Part shown: in pieces, positions 1 to 4,838 of the stretch
Numbering within the stretch: position 1 is the stretch's first letter
Layout: each line of letters opens with the position of its first letter
Assembly: GCA_021795795.1 (NCBI GenBank)
Contig: JAJYPA010000484.1
Location: 1 to 6,310 of the forward strand
Source: Pseudomonadota bacterium
GTDB lineage: Bacteria > Pseudomonadota > Gammaproteobacteria > Halothiobacillales > Halothiobacillaceae
DNA: 6,310 nucleotides
Direction of reading: 5' to 3'
The notes under the pieces: generated by a model
The model's input: only the letters and a program-made list of their open reading frames with translations
What the model was told of the DNA's origin: nothing
The model's database searches: none
Made by a program: the position numbers and the translations under genes

Positions 1-118
1 TGGATGTGCGGATTACCCATCGGGGCCAGGGCAGTCGCCCACTAACAGGCCGGATACATGTTTGCAGTCGACCCCACCAAATATCTACGACATCTTGCAT
101 AGACGGAGAGGTTCATAC

Positions 119-148
119 ATGTCTTATAAGGAACTGCGCAAAGCGTGA
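119..148 (+). CDS. Possible 9-codon leader ORF
   Basis: A tiny ORF, MSYKELRKA, follows a good ribosome-binding sequence (GGAGAGG, 105-111) with 7 bases to the ATG. Its TGA lies 10 bases before the start of the DUF4942 gene, so it could couple translation into that gene. The same frame is open back to the window edge, so these codons could instead be the tail of a gene that begins upstream. A third possibility is that they are the remains of a longer gene whose frame is lost. The other frame, from base 1, stops at 43-45. I see no convincing promoter in 1-158. Low confidence that the peptide is functional. Confidence 0.3.
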   Translation: MSYKELRKA

Positions 149-158
149 GGGTCATTCC

Positions 159-974
159 ATGATCGGTTCAGAATTGATTTTGACGACCAGCATCAAAAGC
201 ATGTTGGAAGCGCGTGACCATATTCGTGAGAACGCCTCTCAGGCGATGCAGCTTTTGCATAGCGCTACCGAAATGGAAAAACGGGTGACGCTGCAAAGGT
301 ATTCCATGCTGGAAAGTTTCCTGACCAGCGGCCACGGCCATTATTTTATGCTTTCGCGTCCTACGGACACCGTGGATGCGGTTATGAAACACGTTGACGC
401 GCAATTTTGGTCTGCGGTCATGGATCAGTCGGGTATCCGTGCTTTCATGAGCGCCAAACGTCAAGCGGATTTTAATGAAATGATCGGCAAGGCGGAAACC
501 CCGCCGTTTGAAATGGATACCATTAAAGCCACTTTTGCCGAACTGTACGAAAAGCGGGCGGATATGATGGAGGATGGCGTTGTGGACCTGTTCAGGCGTC
601 TTTCCTGGGACTATCGAACCAATAACCCGGTGAAGATAGGACGCAAGATCATCGTAGATCATATTCTGGATTCCTGGGGTTCGGTGAACATGCGCACCAC
701 GGATATGCTGGACGATCTGGTACGCATCCTTTCGGTCTATGACGGCAAGCCCATTCCCGAACATCGTAACGGCCTGTATTCCGCCATCACGGATGGCCCT
801 ATGCGTATCAATGCCGATGTGAACACCGATTATTTCCGCATCAAGGTGTACAAAAAAGGGACTGGACACCTGACTTTTCATGAAAGGGTTATGCCATTGC
901 TGGATCAGTGCAATCGGGTGATTGCGCGGCGTTATCCGCATGTTTTGGCGAACATGAACGGAAGGGCGGCGTAA
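159..974 (+). CDS. DUF4942 domain-containing protein
   Basis: This encodes a 271-residue protein. Residues about 143-170 carry the stretch DLFRRLSWDYRTNNPVKIGR followed by KIIVDHIL, which I recognise as the hallmark of DUF4942, a family of unknown function common on proteobacterial plasmids, prophages and integrative elements. The remainder looks soluble and helical, with an N-terminal charged helical region (about 10-45) and no signal peptide or membrane segment. I chose the ATG at 159 because the domain-like sequence begins there and a GTGAGGG sequence lies just upstream. The frame extends back to an ATG at 6, but the extra 51 residues are rich in Arg, Cys and His and look non-coding. The next gene starts one base after this stop. 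Family assignment is from memory of the motif; the molecular function is unknown. Confidence 0.85.
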   Translation: MIGSELILTTSIKSMLEARDHIRENASQAMQLLHSATEMEKRVTLQRYSMLESFLTSGHGHYFMLSRPTDTVDAVMKHVDAQFWSAVMDQSGIRAFMSAKRQADFNEMIGKAETPPFEMDTIKATFAELYEKRADMMEDGVVDLFRRLSWDYRTNNPVKIGRKIIVDHILDSWGSVNMRTTDMLDDLVRILSVYDGKPIPEHRNGLYSAITDGPMRINADVNTDYFRIKVYKKGTGHLTFHERVMPLLDQCNRVIARRYPHVLANMNGRAA

Positions 975-975
975 C

Positions 976-1176
976 ATGAAAATCAGAGACAAAAATGTCA
1001 AGGAAACGGTCGATGTGTGTGACCGGGACTGCCTCAAAAAGTCCTGTTACTGGCCGCGTCCGAACCCTGGCTCTTTTACGCAGGGGCGCGGATACCGAAG
1101 CACCAGAGATAAAGGGTGGGTATGCGGGACACGCCATGCGCACGGCTGCCCCGTGGGTCATAGGGAAGTGGATTGA
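976..1176 (+). CDS. Small Cys-rich protein, possible metal binder
   Basis: The ATG lies one base after the DUF4942 stop, with GGAAGGG at about 959-965 as a plausible ribosome site, so the two genes are probably translationally coupled. The 66-residue product has Cys at 15, 19, 24, 50 and 58 and His at 54 and 56. It has a CYWPRPNPGSF block near 24-34 and ends with WVCGTRHAHGCP at 48-59. The spacing of Cys and His suggests a small zinc-binding fold, but I cannot name a family. A competing frame (995-1237) and an antisense frame (889-1221) cover the same bases. I prefer this one for its start position, its ordered Cys pattern and because it ends before the next ribosome site. Moderate confidence that it is a real gene. 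Confidence 0.55.
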   Translation: MKIRDKNVKETVDVCDRDCLKKSCYWPRPNPGSFTQGRGYRSTRDKGWVCGTRHAHGCPVGHREVD

Positions 1177-1200
1177 GAATTGCCGGTATGACTTATCTCG

Positions 1201-1208
1201 AAAGGAGA
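1201..1208 (+). promoter_or_regulatory. Strong ribosome-binding site for the gene at 1215
   Basis: The sequence AAAGGAGA ends 6 bases before the ATG at 1215. It decides between that start and an in-frame upstream ATG at 1173, which would place this site inside the coding region. Confidence 0.75.
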
Positions 1209-1214
1209 ATAAAC

Positions 1215-1433
1215 ATGGCACGCAATATCGTTATTAGTATCCGGGATGGCTCGGTTTCTTGTGTATACGGTCTCGACGCTAATGATCGCGTTATTGTACT
1301 CGATCATGACACGTCTGGCGGCTGTGATGCGGAAATCGAAGGTGAAGAAGTAAACATCGTTGAAGCCGACATTATCGAAAAAGACGGGATTATTGATCTG
1401 GCGATTGCCGCTTGCGATAAGTTGTATGGCTGA
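1215..1433 (+). CDS. Small acidic protein of unknown function
   Basis: This encodes a 72-residue, strongly acidic protein beginning MARNIVISIRDGSV. The N-terminal half alternates hydrophobic and polar residues (NIVISI, CVYGL, RVIVLDHD), suggesting a small beta-rich fold. Residues about 41-58 are Glu/Asp-rich (EIEGEEVNIVEADIIEKDG), and the end, IIDLAIAACDKLYG, looks helical. There is no signal peptide and no recognisable catalytic motif. An excellent ribosome site precedes it, 38 bases after the preceding stop. It is visibly more A/T-rich than the genes around 2200-3900. I do not recognise the family. An acidic small protein on a mobile element could be a DNA mimic or anti-restriction factor, but nothing in the sequence proves that. 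Confidence 0.75.
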   Translation: MARNIVISIRDGSVSCVYGLDANDRVIVLDHDTSGGCDAEIEGEEVNIVEADIIEKDGIIDLAIAACDKLYG

Positions 1434-1489
1434 CTGAGAGGGAAATATTACGTTGATGGTTGCAAGCTTCAGTACAAGGAGATTTCGCC

Positions 1490-1693
1490 ATGAATGGATC
1501 GGATATGCAAAAGGAAATCGACAAGCTGGATGTGGTCATTCAGGAATTGCGCCAAGACCTGAACGGCGCGATGCGCCTGCGTCAAGTCTGGAAAGACCGA
1601 CTGGCGGAATGCGCGCCCTCGTACTTCGAGGTGGATGCCGCGCATTGGGATGACCTCTCTCTTGCAGGGTGCATCCCCTGCGGGGTGGCCTGA
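1490..1693 (+). CDS. Small coiled-coil protein with a repeat-derived C-terminus
   Basis: This encodes a 67-residue protein starting MNGSDMQKEIDKLDVV. Residues about 5-40 form a heptad-like amphipathic helix (EIDKLDVVIQELRQDL, then RLRQVWKDRL), consistent with a coiled coil. The start is supported by AAGGAG at 1476-1481, 8 bases before the ATG; the upstream in-frame ATG at 1460 lies in front of that site and is less likely. The last ten codons (LAGCIPCGVA) are written by a copy of the short quasi-palindromic repeat found elsewhere in the window, so the native C-terminus may have been replaced or extended. The stop is one base before the next ATG. Function unknown. Confidence 0.7.
   Translation: MNGSDMQKEIDKLDVVIQELRQDLNGAMRLRQVWKDRLAECAPSYFEVDAAHWDDLSLAGCIPCGVA
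1667..1688 (+). repeat. Quasi-palindromic repeat, single copy plus partial unit
   Basis: GGGTGCATCCCCTGCG is followed at once by GGGGTGG, a second partial unit. It matches the core of the array at 1993-2046 (GGGTGCAACCCC) with one change. The arms GGGT/ATCCC and CCCC/GGGG can form alternative small hairpins. It encodes the end of the coiled-coil gene and supplies the purine-rich stretch just ahead of the next gene's start. Confidence 0.6.
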
Positions 1694-1694
1694 C

Positions 1695-1979
1695 ATGACA
1701 ACACTCATCAGGTCACCCTGGACGGCGGAACAGATTCAAACGCTAAACCGCCTGCAACGCGGGGAACTGTACGGTCATCCCTATACCTGCCCGCATCGCG
1801 GGGAAGTGCCACATCATGATAACGGACATGACACCGGCTGTCTGTTGGCTACCAAAGACGGGTGGGTATGCCCGGATTGCGGATACACCCAGGATTGGGC
1901 GCATGCATCCAGTCTGGATGCCATGTCCATGGCGGAGATGGTGCGGTTGCTGTCGCACCAAGAAGGAGCGTGCCAATGA
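1695..1979 (+). CDS. Likely zinc-binding protein (CPDCGYTQDWAH type)
   Basis: This encodes a 94-residue soluble protein. It opens with a conserved-looking segment, SPWTAEQIQTLNRLQ (7-21), then HPYTCPHRG (28-36), a His-rich stretch with His at 40, 41 and 45, Cys49, and GWVCPDCGYTQDWAH (56-70). Cys32, Cys59 and Cys62 with His34, His45 or Cys49 could make one or two zinc sites. I recall short proteins with this layout on phages, plasmids and genomic islands, annotated only as hypothetical. The ATG follows the preceding TGA after one base, and its own stop overlaps the next ATG (ATGA, 1976-1979), so translation is probably coupled on both sides. The start at 1635 in the same frame is inside the previous gene and is not used here. 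Role unknown. Confidence 0.85.
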   Translation: MTTLIRSPWTAEQIQTLNRLQRGELYGHPYTCPHRGEVPHHDNGHDTGCLLATKDGWVCPDCGYTQDWAHASSLDAMSMAEMVRLLSHQEGACQ

Positions 1980-2218
1980 CCAGTGTATTACCCAGTGCAA
2001 CCCCCTGCCGGGGTGCAACCCCTTTGCAGGGTGCAACCCTGATTTTACGCGCCAGGGGTTACGCCAGAACGTGCGCAACGAAACAGGAAGCGCGGCAATT
2101 GGAGCGGTTGGCGGATCGTCTGGAAACCATTTTGGACGCACAAAGACGGTTGCGGCAAAGGTCCCGCCCTGGATGCTCACAGATGGCGCTGTGGCGGCAT
2201 GGACTGGAGGAATCATGA
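1976..2218 (+). CDS. Small helical protein with three repeat-encoded hexapeptides
   Basis: This encodes an 80-residue protein whose ATG overlaps the previous stop; AAGGAG at 1963-1968 is the ribosome site. Residues 6-23 are three consecutive hexapeptides, PSATPC, RGATPL and QGATLI, written by a DNA array of 18-base period. After them comes a basic helical segment (KQEARQLERLADRLETILDA, about 37-56) resembling a short coiled coil, then a basic tail. The repeats sit between the start and the helical part, so they look inserted into an ordinary small protein. The stop overlaps the HAD gene's start as ATGA (2215-2218). I do not recognise the family. The good ribosome site, coupling at both ends and the helical core support a real gene. 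Confidence 0.7.
   Translation: MTSVLPSATPCRGATPLQGATLILRARGYARTCATKQEARQLERLADRLETILDAQRRLRQRSRPGCSQMALWRHGLEES
1993..2046 (+). repeat. Tandem array of three 18-base quasi-palindromic units
   Basis: The units are CAGTGCAACCCCCTGCCG (1993-2010), GGGTGCAACCCCTTTGCA (2011-2028) and GGGTGCAACCCTGATTTT (2029-2046, only the first 11 bases conserved). The shared core GGGTGCAACCC has complementary arms GGGT and ACCC around GCA. The reverse complement of the core is the form seen at 2708-2718. The 18-base period keeps the reading frame of the host gene. Confidence 0.85.
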
Positions 2219-2910
2219 ACCGGATTGTCGCTTTGGATGTGGATGGTGTTCTGGCCGATTTCGACGCGCACTGGCGGCAATGCGCGGAGCAGGTGTTGGG
2301 CCGCGTTGTCCCGCAAGTCCATGAGGATCACCAGCTACGGACGCGATACGGGCTGAACCGGCAGGAATGTGACGCGGTATGGCGGGCCTATCAGGATGGC
2401 GAGTGGTCCCGCTTGCCCCTGTATGTACACGCGGCGGACCTGATCTACGCGCTGGAGGATTTGGGCTGTCAGGTATGGGCGGTGACCAGCATTGATGTGC
2501 GGCATCACGCCGACCGGGCGCGGTCGCTGCATGGGCTGATTCCGGCGAAGCGGGTCCTGTGTGTTGGGTTTGCACCCGGCACGGGGTTTGCTCCCGGCAC
2601 TGGTCATGCCGCGACGGCCCGCGACAAGGCGGATGTCCTGCGCCACCTGGAGGCCGTGGCGTTCCTCGACGACCACCCAGCCAACGCTAACGCGGCTGCC
2701 GCCAGCAGGGTTGCACCCGGCAGGGCTGTAAGCTCGATTCTGCTGTCTGTGCTGCTGGATCGCGGCTACAAAGGCTTGGAAGCCCCGGAATGTGGGGTGA
2801 CGGTGATTGACGATCCTATGGATTTCCCGGTGCTGGTGGAGGAAATGTTGCAACGAACGGGGATGACGGCTCGTTTTTCGGCATCACCCGTACAACAGCC
2901 AGGATTTTGA
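2215..2910 (+). CDS. HAD-superfamily phosphatase, 5'-nucleotidase-like
   Basis: This encodes a 231-residue cytoplasmic enzyme. All HAD motifs are visible: motif I ALDVDGVLADFD with nucleophile Asp8 and acid/base Asp10; motif II VWAVTSID with Thr91; motif III Lys138 in RDKADVL; motif IV FLDDHPANAN with Asp152 and Asp153. The DxDGV form is typical of phosphatases, and the overall layout resembles 5'(3')-deoxyribonucleotidase-like members, so it probably removes phosphate from a nucleotide or similar small substrate with Mg2+. Two stretches look foreign: residues 118-129 (GFAPGTGFAPGT), between motifs II and III, and about 165-171 (RVAPGRA), just after motif IV. Both are written by the dispersed repeat and fall in expected loops. 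The start overlaps the previous stop, with GGAGG at 2206-2210. The substrate cannot be read from sequence. Confidence 0.85.
   Translation: MNRIVALDVDGVLADFDAHWRQCAEQVLGRVVPQVHEDHQLRTRYGLNRQECDAVWRAYQDGEWSRLPLYVHAADLIYALEDLGCQVWAVTSIDVRHHADRARSLHGLIPAKRVLCVGFAPGTGFAPGTGHAATARDKADVLRHLEAVAFLDDHPANANAAAASRVAPGRAVSSILLSVLLDRGYKGLEAPECGVTVIDDPMDFPVLVEEMLQRTGMTARFSASPVQQPGF
2566..2601 (-). repeat. Two tandem 18-base repeat units in inverted orientation
   Basis: On the + strand the units are GGGTTTGCACCCGGCACG (2566-2583) and GGGTTTGCTCCCGGCACT (2584-2601), differing at two positions. Their complement matches the array at 1993-2046 (TGCCGGGTGCAAACCC against TGCCGGGGTGCAACCC). They encode GFAPGT twice, in frame, inside the HAD gene. 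Confidence 0.85.
2708..2725 (-). repeat. Single repeat unit in inverted orientation
   Basis: GGGTTGCACCCGGCAGGG contains the exact reverse complement of the core GGGTGCAACCC. It is read as VAPGR in the HAD gene, in the same frame as the tandem pair about 110 bases upstream. Confidence 0.8.
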
Positions 2911-2918
2911 GGTGCCCT

Positions 2919-2946
2919 GCCCCAGAGGGATGTTTCGTCTGGGGGC
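2919..2946 (+). terminator. Stem-loop between genes, possible weak terminator
   Basis: CCCCAGA (2920-2926) pairs perfectly with TCTGGGG (2938-2944), leaving an 11-base loop; a further G-C pair is possible with a one-base bulge. It lies just after the HAD stop. No run of T follows, so classic factor-independent termination is doubtful. It may instead mark an mRNA processing or attenuation point dividing the block into two transcription segments. Confidence 0.4.
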
Positions 2947-2970
2947 TTATTGGCGAAAAGGAGCAAAGAC

Positions 2971-3270
2971 ATGGCGGCACTGAGCAAGGAAGAACGCTTG
3001 AAGAAGATCGAGGATCAGCAGAAGGCATTGGAACGCAAGAAGCAGCGATTGTTGCACGGCGATACCCTGGGTGGAGCGGAAGATCGCAAAGCTTTCCTCA
3101 AGGCGATGGAAGCCAATGACGGCTTCGGGTTTAGTTGGGCGGATACGCTGTCGCTGATCCAGATTTGCCAGGGGCAGGTGCCGGAGCAGGCCGTAGCGAA
3201 CCGGGATTATGCCCGGCAGGTCTTGGCGACCTATCGGCCCAAGCCTCACGCAGCCCAGGAGAGCGAGTGA
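2971..3270 (+). CDS. Coiled-coil protein of unknown function
   Basis: This encodes a 99-residue protein, MAALSKEERLKKIEDQQK and so on. Residues about 5-35 are a charged helix rich in Lys, Glu and Gln, predicted as coiled coil. The C-terminal part contains FGFSWADTLSLIQICQ (about 54-69) and a helical segment, which could be a small DNA- or protein-interaction unit. AAAAGGAG (2957-2964) is 6 bases before the ATG; a TTG at 2950 in the same frame precedes that site and is not favoured. The stop shares a base with the next ATG (TGATG at 3268-3272). Its arrangement ahead of a small gene and a nuclease suggests an accessory role, but no family is recognised. Confidence 0.75.
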   Translation: MAALSKEERLKKIEDQQKALERKKQRLLHGDTLGGAEDRKAFLKAMEANDGFGFSWADTLSLIQICQGQVPEQAVANRDYARQVLATYRPKPHAAQESE

Positions 3271-3446
3271 TGGAACCGCTGTCGGTGCGGGTGCGCTCTC
3301 TGATGCGACAGGAGCCTGTTGATCCACGTCTGTATCCGGGCACGATGGAGGAATTGCGGGCGGCCTTGCGGGATGCTTTGCGAGAGATTCTCCAGAAATC
3401 GCACGGATCGGGGCGTTGGCGCGAGGAATGGGTGGGACGGTGTTGA
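3270..3446 (+). CDS. Small protein coupled to both neighbours
   Basis: This encodes a 58-residue protein, MEPLSVRVRSLMRQEPVD onward, with a helical region ELRAALRDALREILQ (about 28-42) and a basic end. Its ATG overlaps the preceding TGA, and its last codons overlap the likely start of the endonuclease gene. CAGGAGAG (3255-3262) serves as a ribosome site. Nothing catalytic is visible. Position between a coiled-coil protein and an Mrr-like nuclease hints at a subunit or regulator of that nuclease; that is inferred from order alone. Confidence 0.6.
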   Translation: MEPLSVRVRSLMRQEPVDPRLYPGTMEELRAALRDALREILQKSHGSGRWREEWVGRC

Positions 3447-3958
3447 ACGGCATTTGGGCGCGTGGCCGGGCCTGGGTGTCGCGCATTCAGTCGCGGGCCA
3501 AGCGCGGCCACCGGTCCCGCCAGGATGCGGCGGGGCGGCGCGGCTTGCGACTGGCCGAGATCGTGGGGGCGGATGAGGGCTTGCGCCCCGCAGGGGGCGA
3601 AACCTTTGCCCGGCGCATGGCGTATCTGCGCAAGGTCGATCCTCTGGTGTTCGAGGAAATGGTGCTCGACGCCTTCCAGAAAAAAGGCTGGATCGTGGAG
3701 CGGAATAGCCACTATACCGGCGACGGTGGACTGGACGGCAAGGTATACCGGGACAATCACTGGATCGGGATTCAGTGCAAACGCTACAAGGGCGCTATTC
3801 AGTCAGCGCATGTGGATCGCTTTGCAGCAGATCTCCAACGGTTCGGTTTGATTGAGGGCTACTTCGTGCATACAGGCCGCACCCCGGCAGGGACGAAACA
3901 TCGGCAGGGCAACGTCATTATTTTGTCGGGTCGAGAACTGGTGGATTTTTTGCTCTAA
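3428..3958 (+). CDS. Mrr-like restriction endonuclease (PD-(D/E)xK fold)
   Basis: This encodes a product of about 176 residues. The C-terminal 110 residues match the Mrr catalytic domain: helix LVFEEMVLDAFQKKGW with Glu76, then GDGGLDG with Asp103, then IGIQCKRYKG with Gln116 and Lys118, giving D-x12-QxK. It ends with GYFVHTGRTPAG and VIILSGRELVDFLL, the usual last strands of the family. Members cut DNA, often methylated DNA; no methyltransferase is nearby, so a type IV or non-restriction role is likelier than a classic modification pair. The N-terminal 65 residues are Arg-rich and could bind DNA. The start is uncertain: ATG 3428 has a poorly spaced site, while GTG 3440 and TTG 3443 (overlapping the previous TGA) are alternatives. 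Repeat-like DNA at 3577-3616 joins the N-terminal part to the nuclease domain. Confidence 0.85.
   Translation: MGGTVLNGIWARGRAWVSRIQSRAKRGHRSRQDAAGRRGLRLAEIVGADEGLRPAGGETFARRMAYLRKVDPLVFEEMVLDAFQKKGWIVERNSHYTGDGGLDGKVYRDNHWIGIQCKRYKGAIQSAHVDRFAADLQRFGLIEGYFVHTGRTPAGTKHRQGNVIILSGRELVDFLL
3577..3616 (-). repeat. Diverged repeat units inside the endonuclease gene
   Basis: GGGCTTGCGCCCCGCAGG (3577-3594) resembles the inverted form GGGTTTGCACCCGGCACG. A weaker second unit, ACCTTTGCCCGGCGC (3602-3616), follows. It encodes GLRPAGGETFAR at the link between the basic N-terminus and the nuclease domain. It is less regular than the other copies, and the host DNA is GC-rich, so chance similarity is possible. 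Confidence 0.45.
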
Positions 3959-3964
3959 AGGAGG
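3957..3964 (+). promoter_or_regulatory. Near-consensus ribosome-binding site
   Basis: AAAGGAGG overlaps the endonuclease TAA and stands 5 bases before the ATG at 3970. It is the best Shine-Dalgarno match in the window and suggests efficient independent translation of the following gene. Confidence 0.75.
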
Positions 3965-3969
3965 CGGTC

Positions 3970-4395
3970 ATGCAGATTGTAAAAATGCCGGACAAATCGA
4001 AACCACGCGCCAACAGGATTTTTATTTTGGCCGTTGAACATCTTAGCCACAAAAACCGCCATGTTCGCTTTGAGATAATGGCAACCCGAACGAAAAAGGG
4101 TTATCAGGACGGCACGTTGAATATCTATGTACGGGTATATTGTGCAGGAGGTTATGTTACCGATATGTACCATCTTGTTTTTTCTTTGGTGGATAAGACT
4201 GCCGCCTGCAAAGCAATCCGTCTGGATCATTTTTGTACTGTCTATTCTATTGGTGATCCCACTACGCATAAGAACATTGGAATCTTTCATTGGTTGTTGG
4301 CTCCACCACAGTCCGGGCGTTGGGATTATTATGCAAAGTCAGGACGAATACAGCCGGTTTTGCGTAATGGTCGTCCGGTTCTTTTGAGTGCGTAA
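3970..4395 (+). CDS. Unknown protein, A/T-richer than its neighbours
   Basis: This encodes a 141-residue protein, MQIVKMPDKSKPRANR onward. It appears soluble and mixed alpha/beta, with strands such as HVRFEIMATRT, NIYVRVYCAGG and YHLVFSLVD, and a tail WDYYAKSGRIQPVLRNGRPVLLSA. No known motif is seen. The stretch from about 4000 to 4390 is visibly richer in A and T than the endonuclease gene before it, suggesting a separate origin within a mosaic block. It begins 11 bases after the endonuclease stop and ends 2 bases before the next start. I cannot assign a function. Confidence 0.75.
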   Translation: MQIVKMPDKSKPRANRIFILAVEHLSHKNRHVRFEIMATRTKKGYQDGTLNIYVRVYCAGGYVTDMYHLVFSLVDKTAACKAIRLDHFCTVYSIGDPTTHKNIGIFHWLLAPPQSGRWDYYAKSGRIQPVLRNGRPVLLSA

Positions 4396-4397
4396 TC

Positions 4398-4838
4398 ATG
4401 GGACAAGCTAAACTTCGTAAATTGCAGGGTATTTATCCCGAACAGACGCCCAAACCAAATCAGGTCAATGCCAAAGACGCGGGACGGGCTTTTGCGGCTT
4501 TGTACCGGGAAATCCTCGATCATCTGGCGGCACAATTCCCGGATCGGGACGATCTTGAGGATCAGGCATACGCCGCTTTGGTGCGCATGATGGAATTAGG
4601 CGCTCAGTTAGGGTTTCCGGCGCATGAACCGCTCTTGTTATTTGTCTCGTGGCAGGATCAGACCAGAGGATGGTTGAAGCTGTCCATGCCGGAGAAGTTG
4701 GCGATTGCCAAGCGTTTACAGGATTACGAGGGTTTCCCGCACAAGGGCGCGGTACGAATGTATCTGGAGCGCATCAAGGTTCGTGTGGAAGGGGATCAGG
4801 TCACTTTTGGAGCCGGATCGCCTTGGGTAACCGCATGA
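4398..4838 (+). CDS. Unknown helical protein (MGQAKLRK N-terminus)
   Basis: This encodes a 146-residue, mostly helical protein. The start MGQAKLRKLQGIYPEQTPKP resembles short basic openings seen in several hypothetical protein families, followed by helices DAGRAFAALYREILDHL, EDQAYAALVRMMELG and MPEKLAIAKRLQDYEG, and an end with VRVEGDQVTFG. No catalytic residues or membrane segments are evident. The ATG is 2 bases after the previous stop with only a weak purine stretch ahead, which suggests coupling. Its stop overlaps the following ATG as ATGA (4835-4838), tying it to the deoxyribosyltransferase-like gene and suggesting the two are made together. Confidence 0.75.
   Translation: MGQAKLRKLQGIYPEQTPKPNQVNAKDAGRAFAALYREILDHLAAQFPDRDDLEDQAYAALVRMMELGAQLGFPAHEPLLLFVSWQDQTRGWLKLSMPEKLAIAKRLQDYEGFPHKGAVRMYLERIKVRVEGDQVTFGAGSPWVTA

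Noticed and set aside
168..1037. Long antisense ORF of 289 codons over the DUF4942 gene
   Set aside because: It mirrors a convincing + strand gene with a recognisable motif. The product is rich in His and Arg with no domain, as expected for a shadow frame.
995..1237. 80-codon + strand ORF overlapping the Cys-rich gene
   Set aside because: It has no good ribosome site and runs through the ribosome site and start of the next gene.
1993..2046. The three-unit array as a CRISPR or plasmid iteron
   Set aside because: There are no spacers of CRISPR size, the array lies within a coding frame, and no replication gene or A/T-rich origin region is nearby.
1816..2214. Upstream extension of the HAD gene to an ATG at 1816
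   Set aside because: It would overlap two coupled genes. The HAD fold starts at MNRIVALDVDG, directly behind a GGAGG at 2215.
3131..3760. Antisense ORF of 209 codons over the 3270 and nuclease genes
   Set aside because: It is Arg/Pro/Ala-rich with no motif, opposite to genes carrying clear Mrr catalytic residues; GC-rich DNA commonly opens this frame.
3879..3892. GCACCCCGGCAGGG as another copy of the dispersed repeat
   Set aside because: The similarity covers about 14 bases, lacks the left palindrome arm and encodes GRTPAG, which fits the natural end of Mrr-like domains. I treat it as likely coincidence.
4649..4834. Upstream extension of the deoxyribosyltransferase-like gene
   Set aside because: The family's N-terminal strand begins at MKIYIAGP (4835), and the extension lies inside the 4398-4838 gene.
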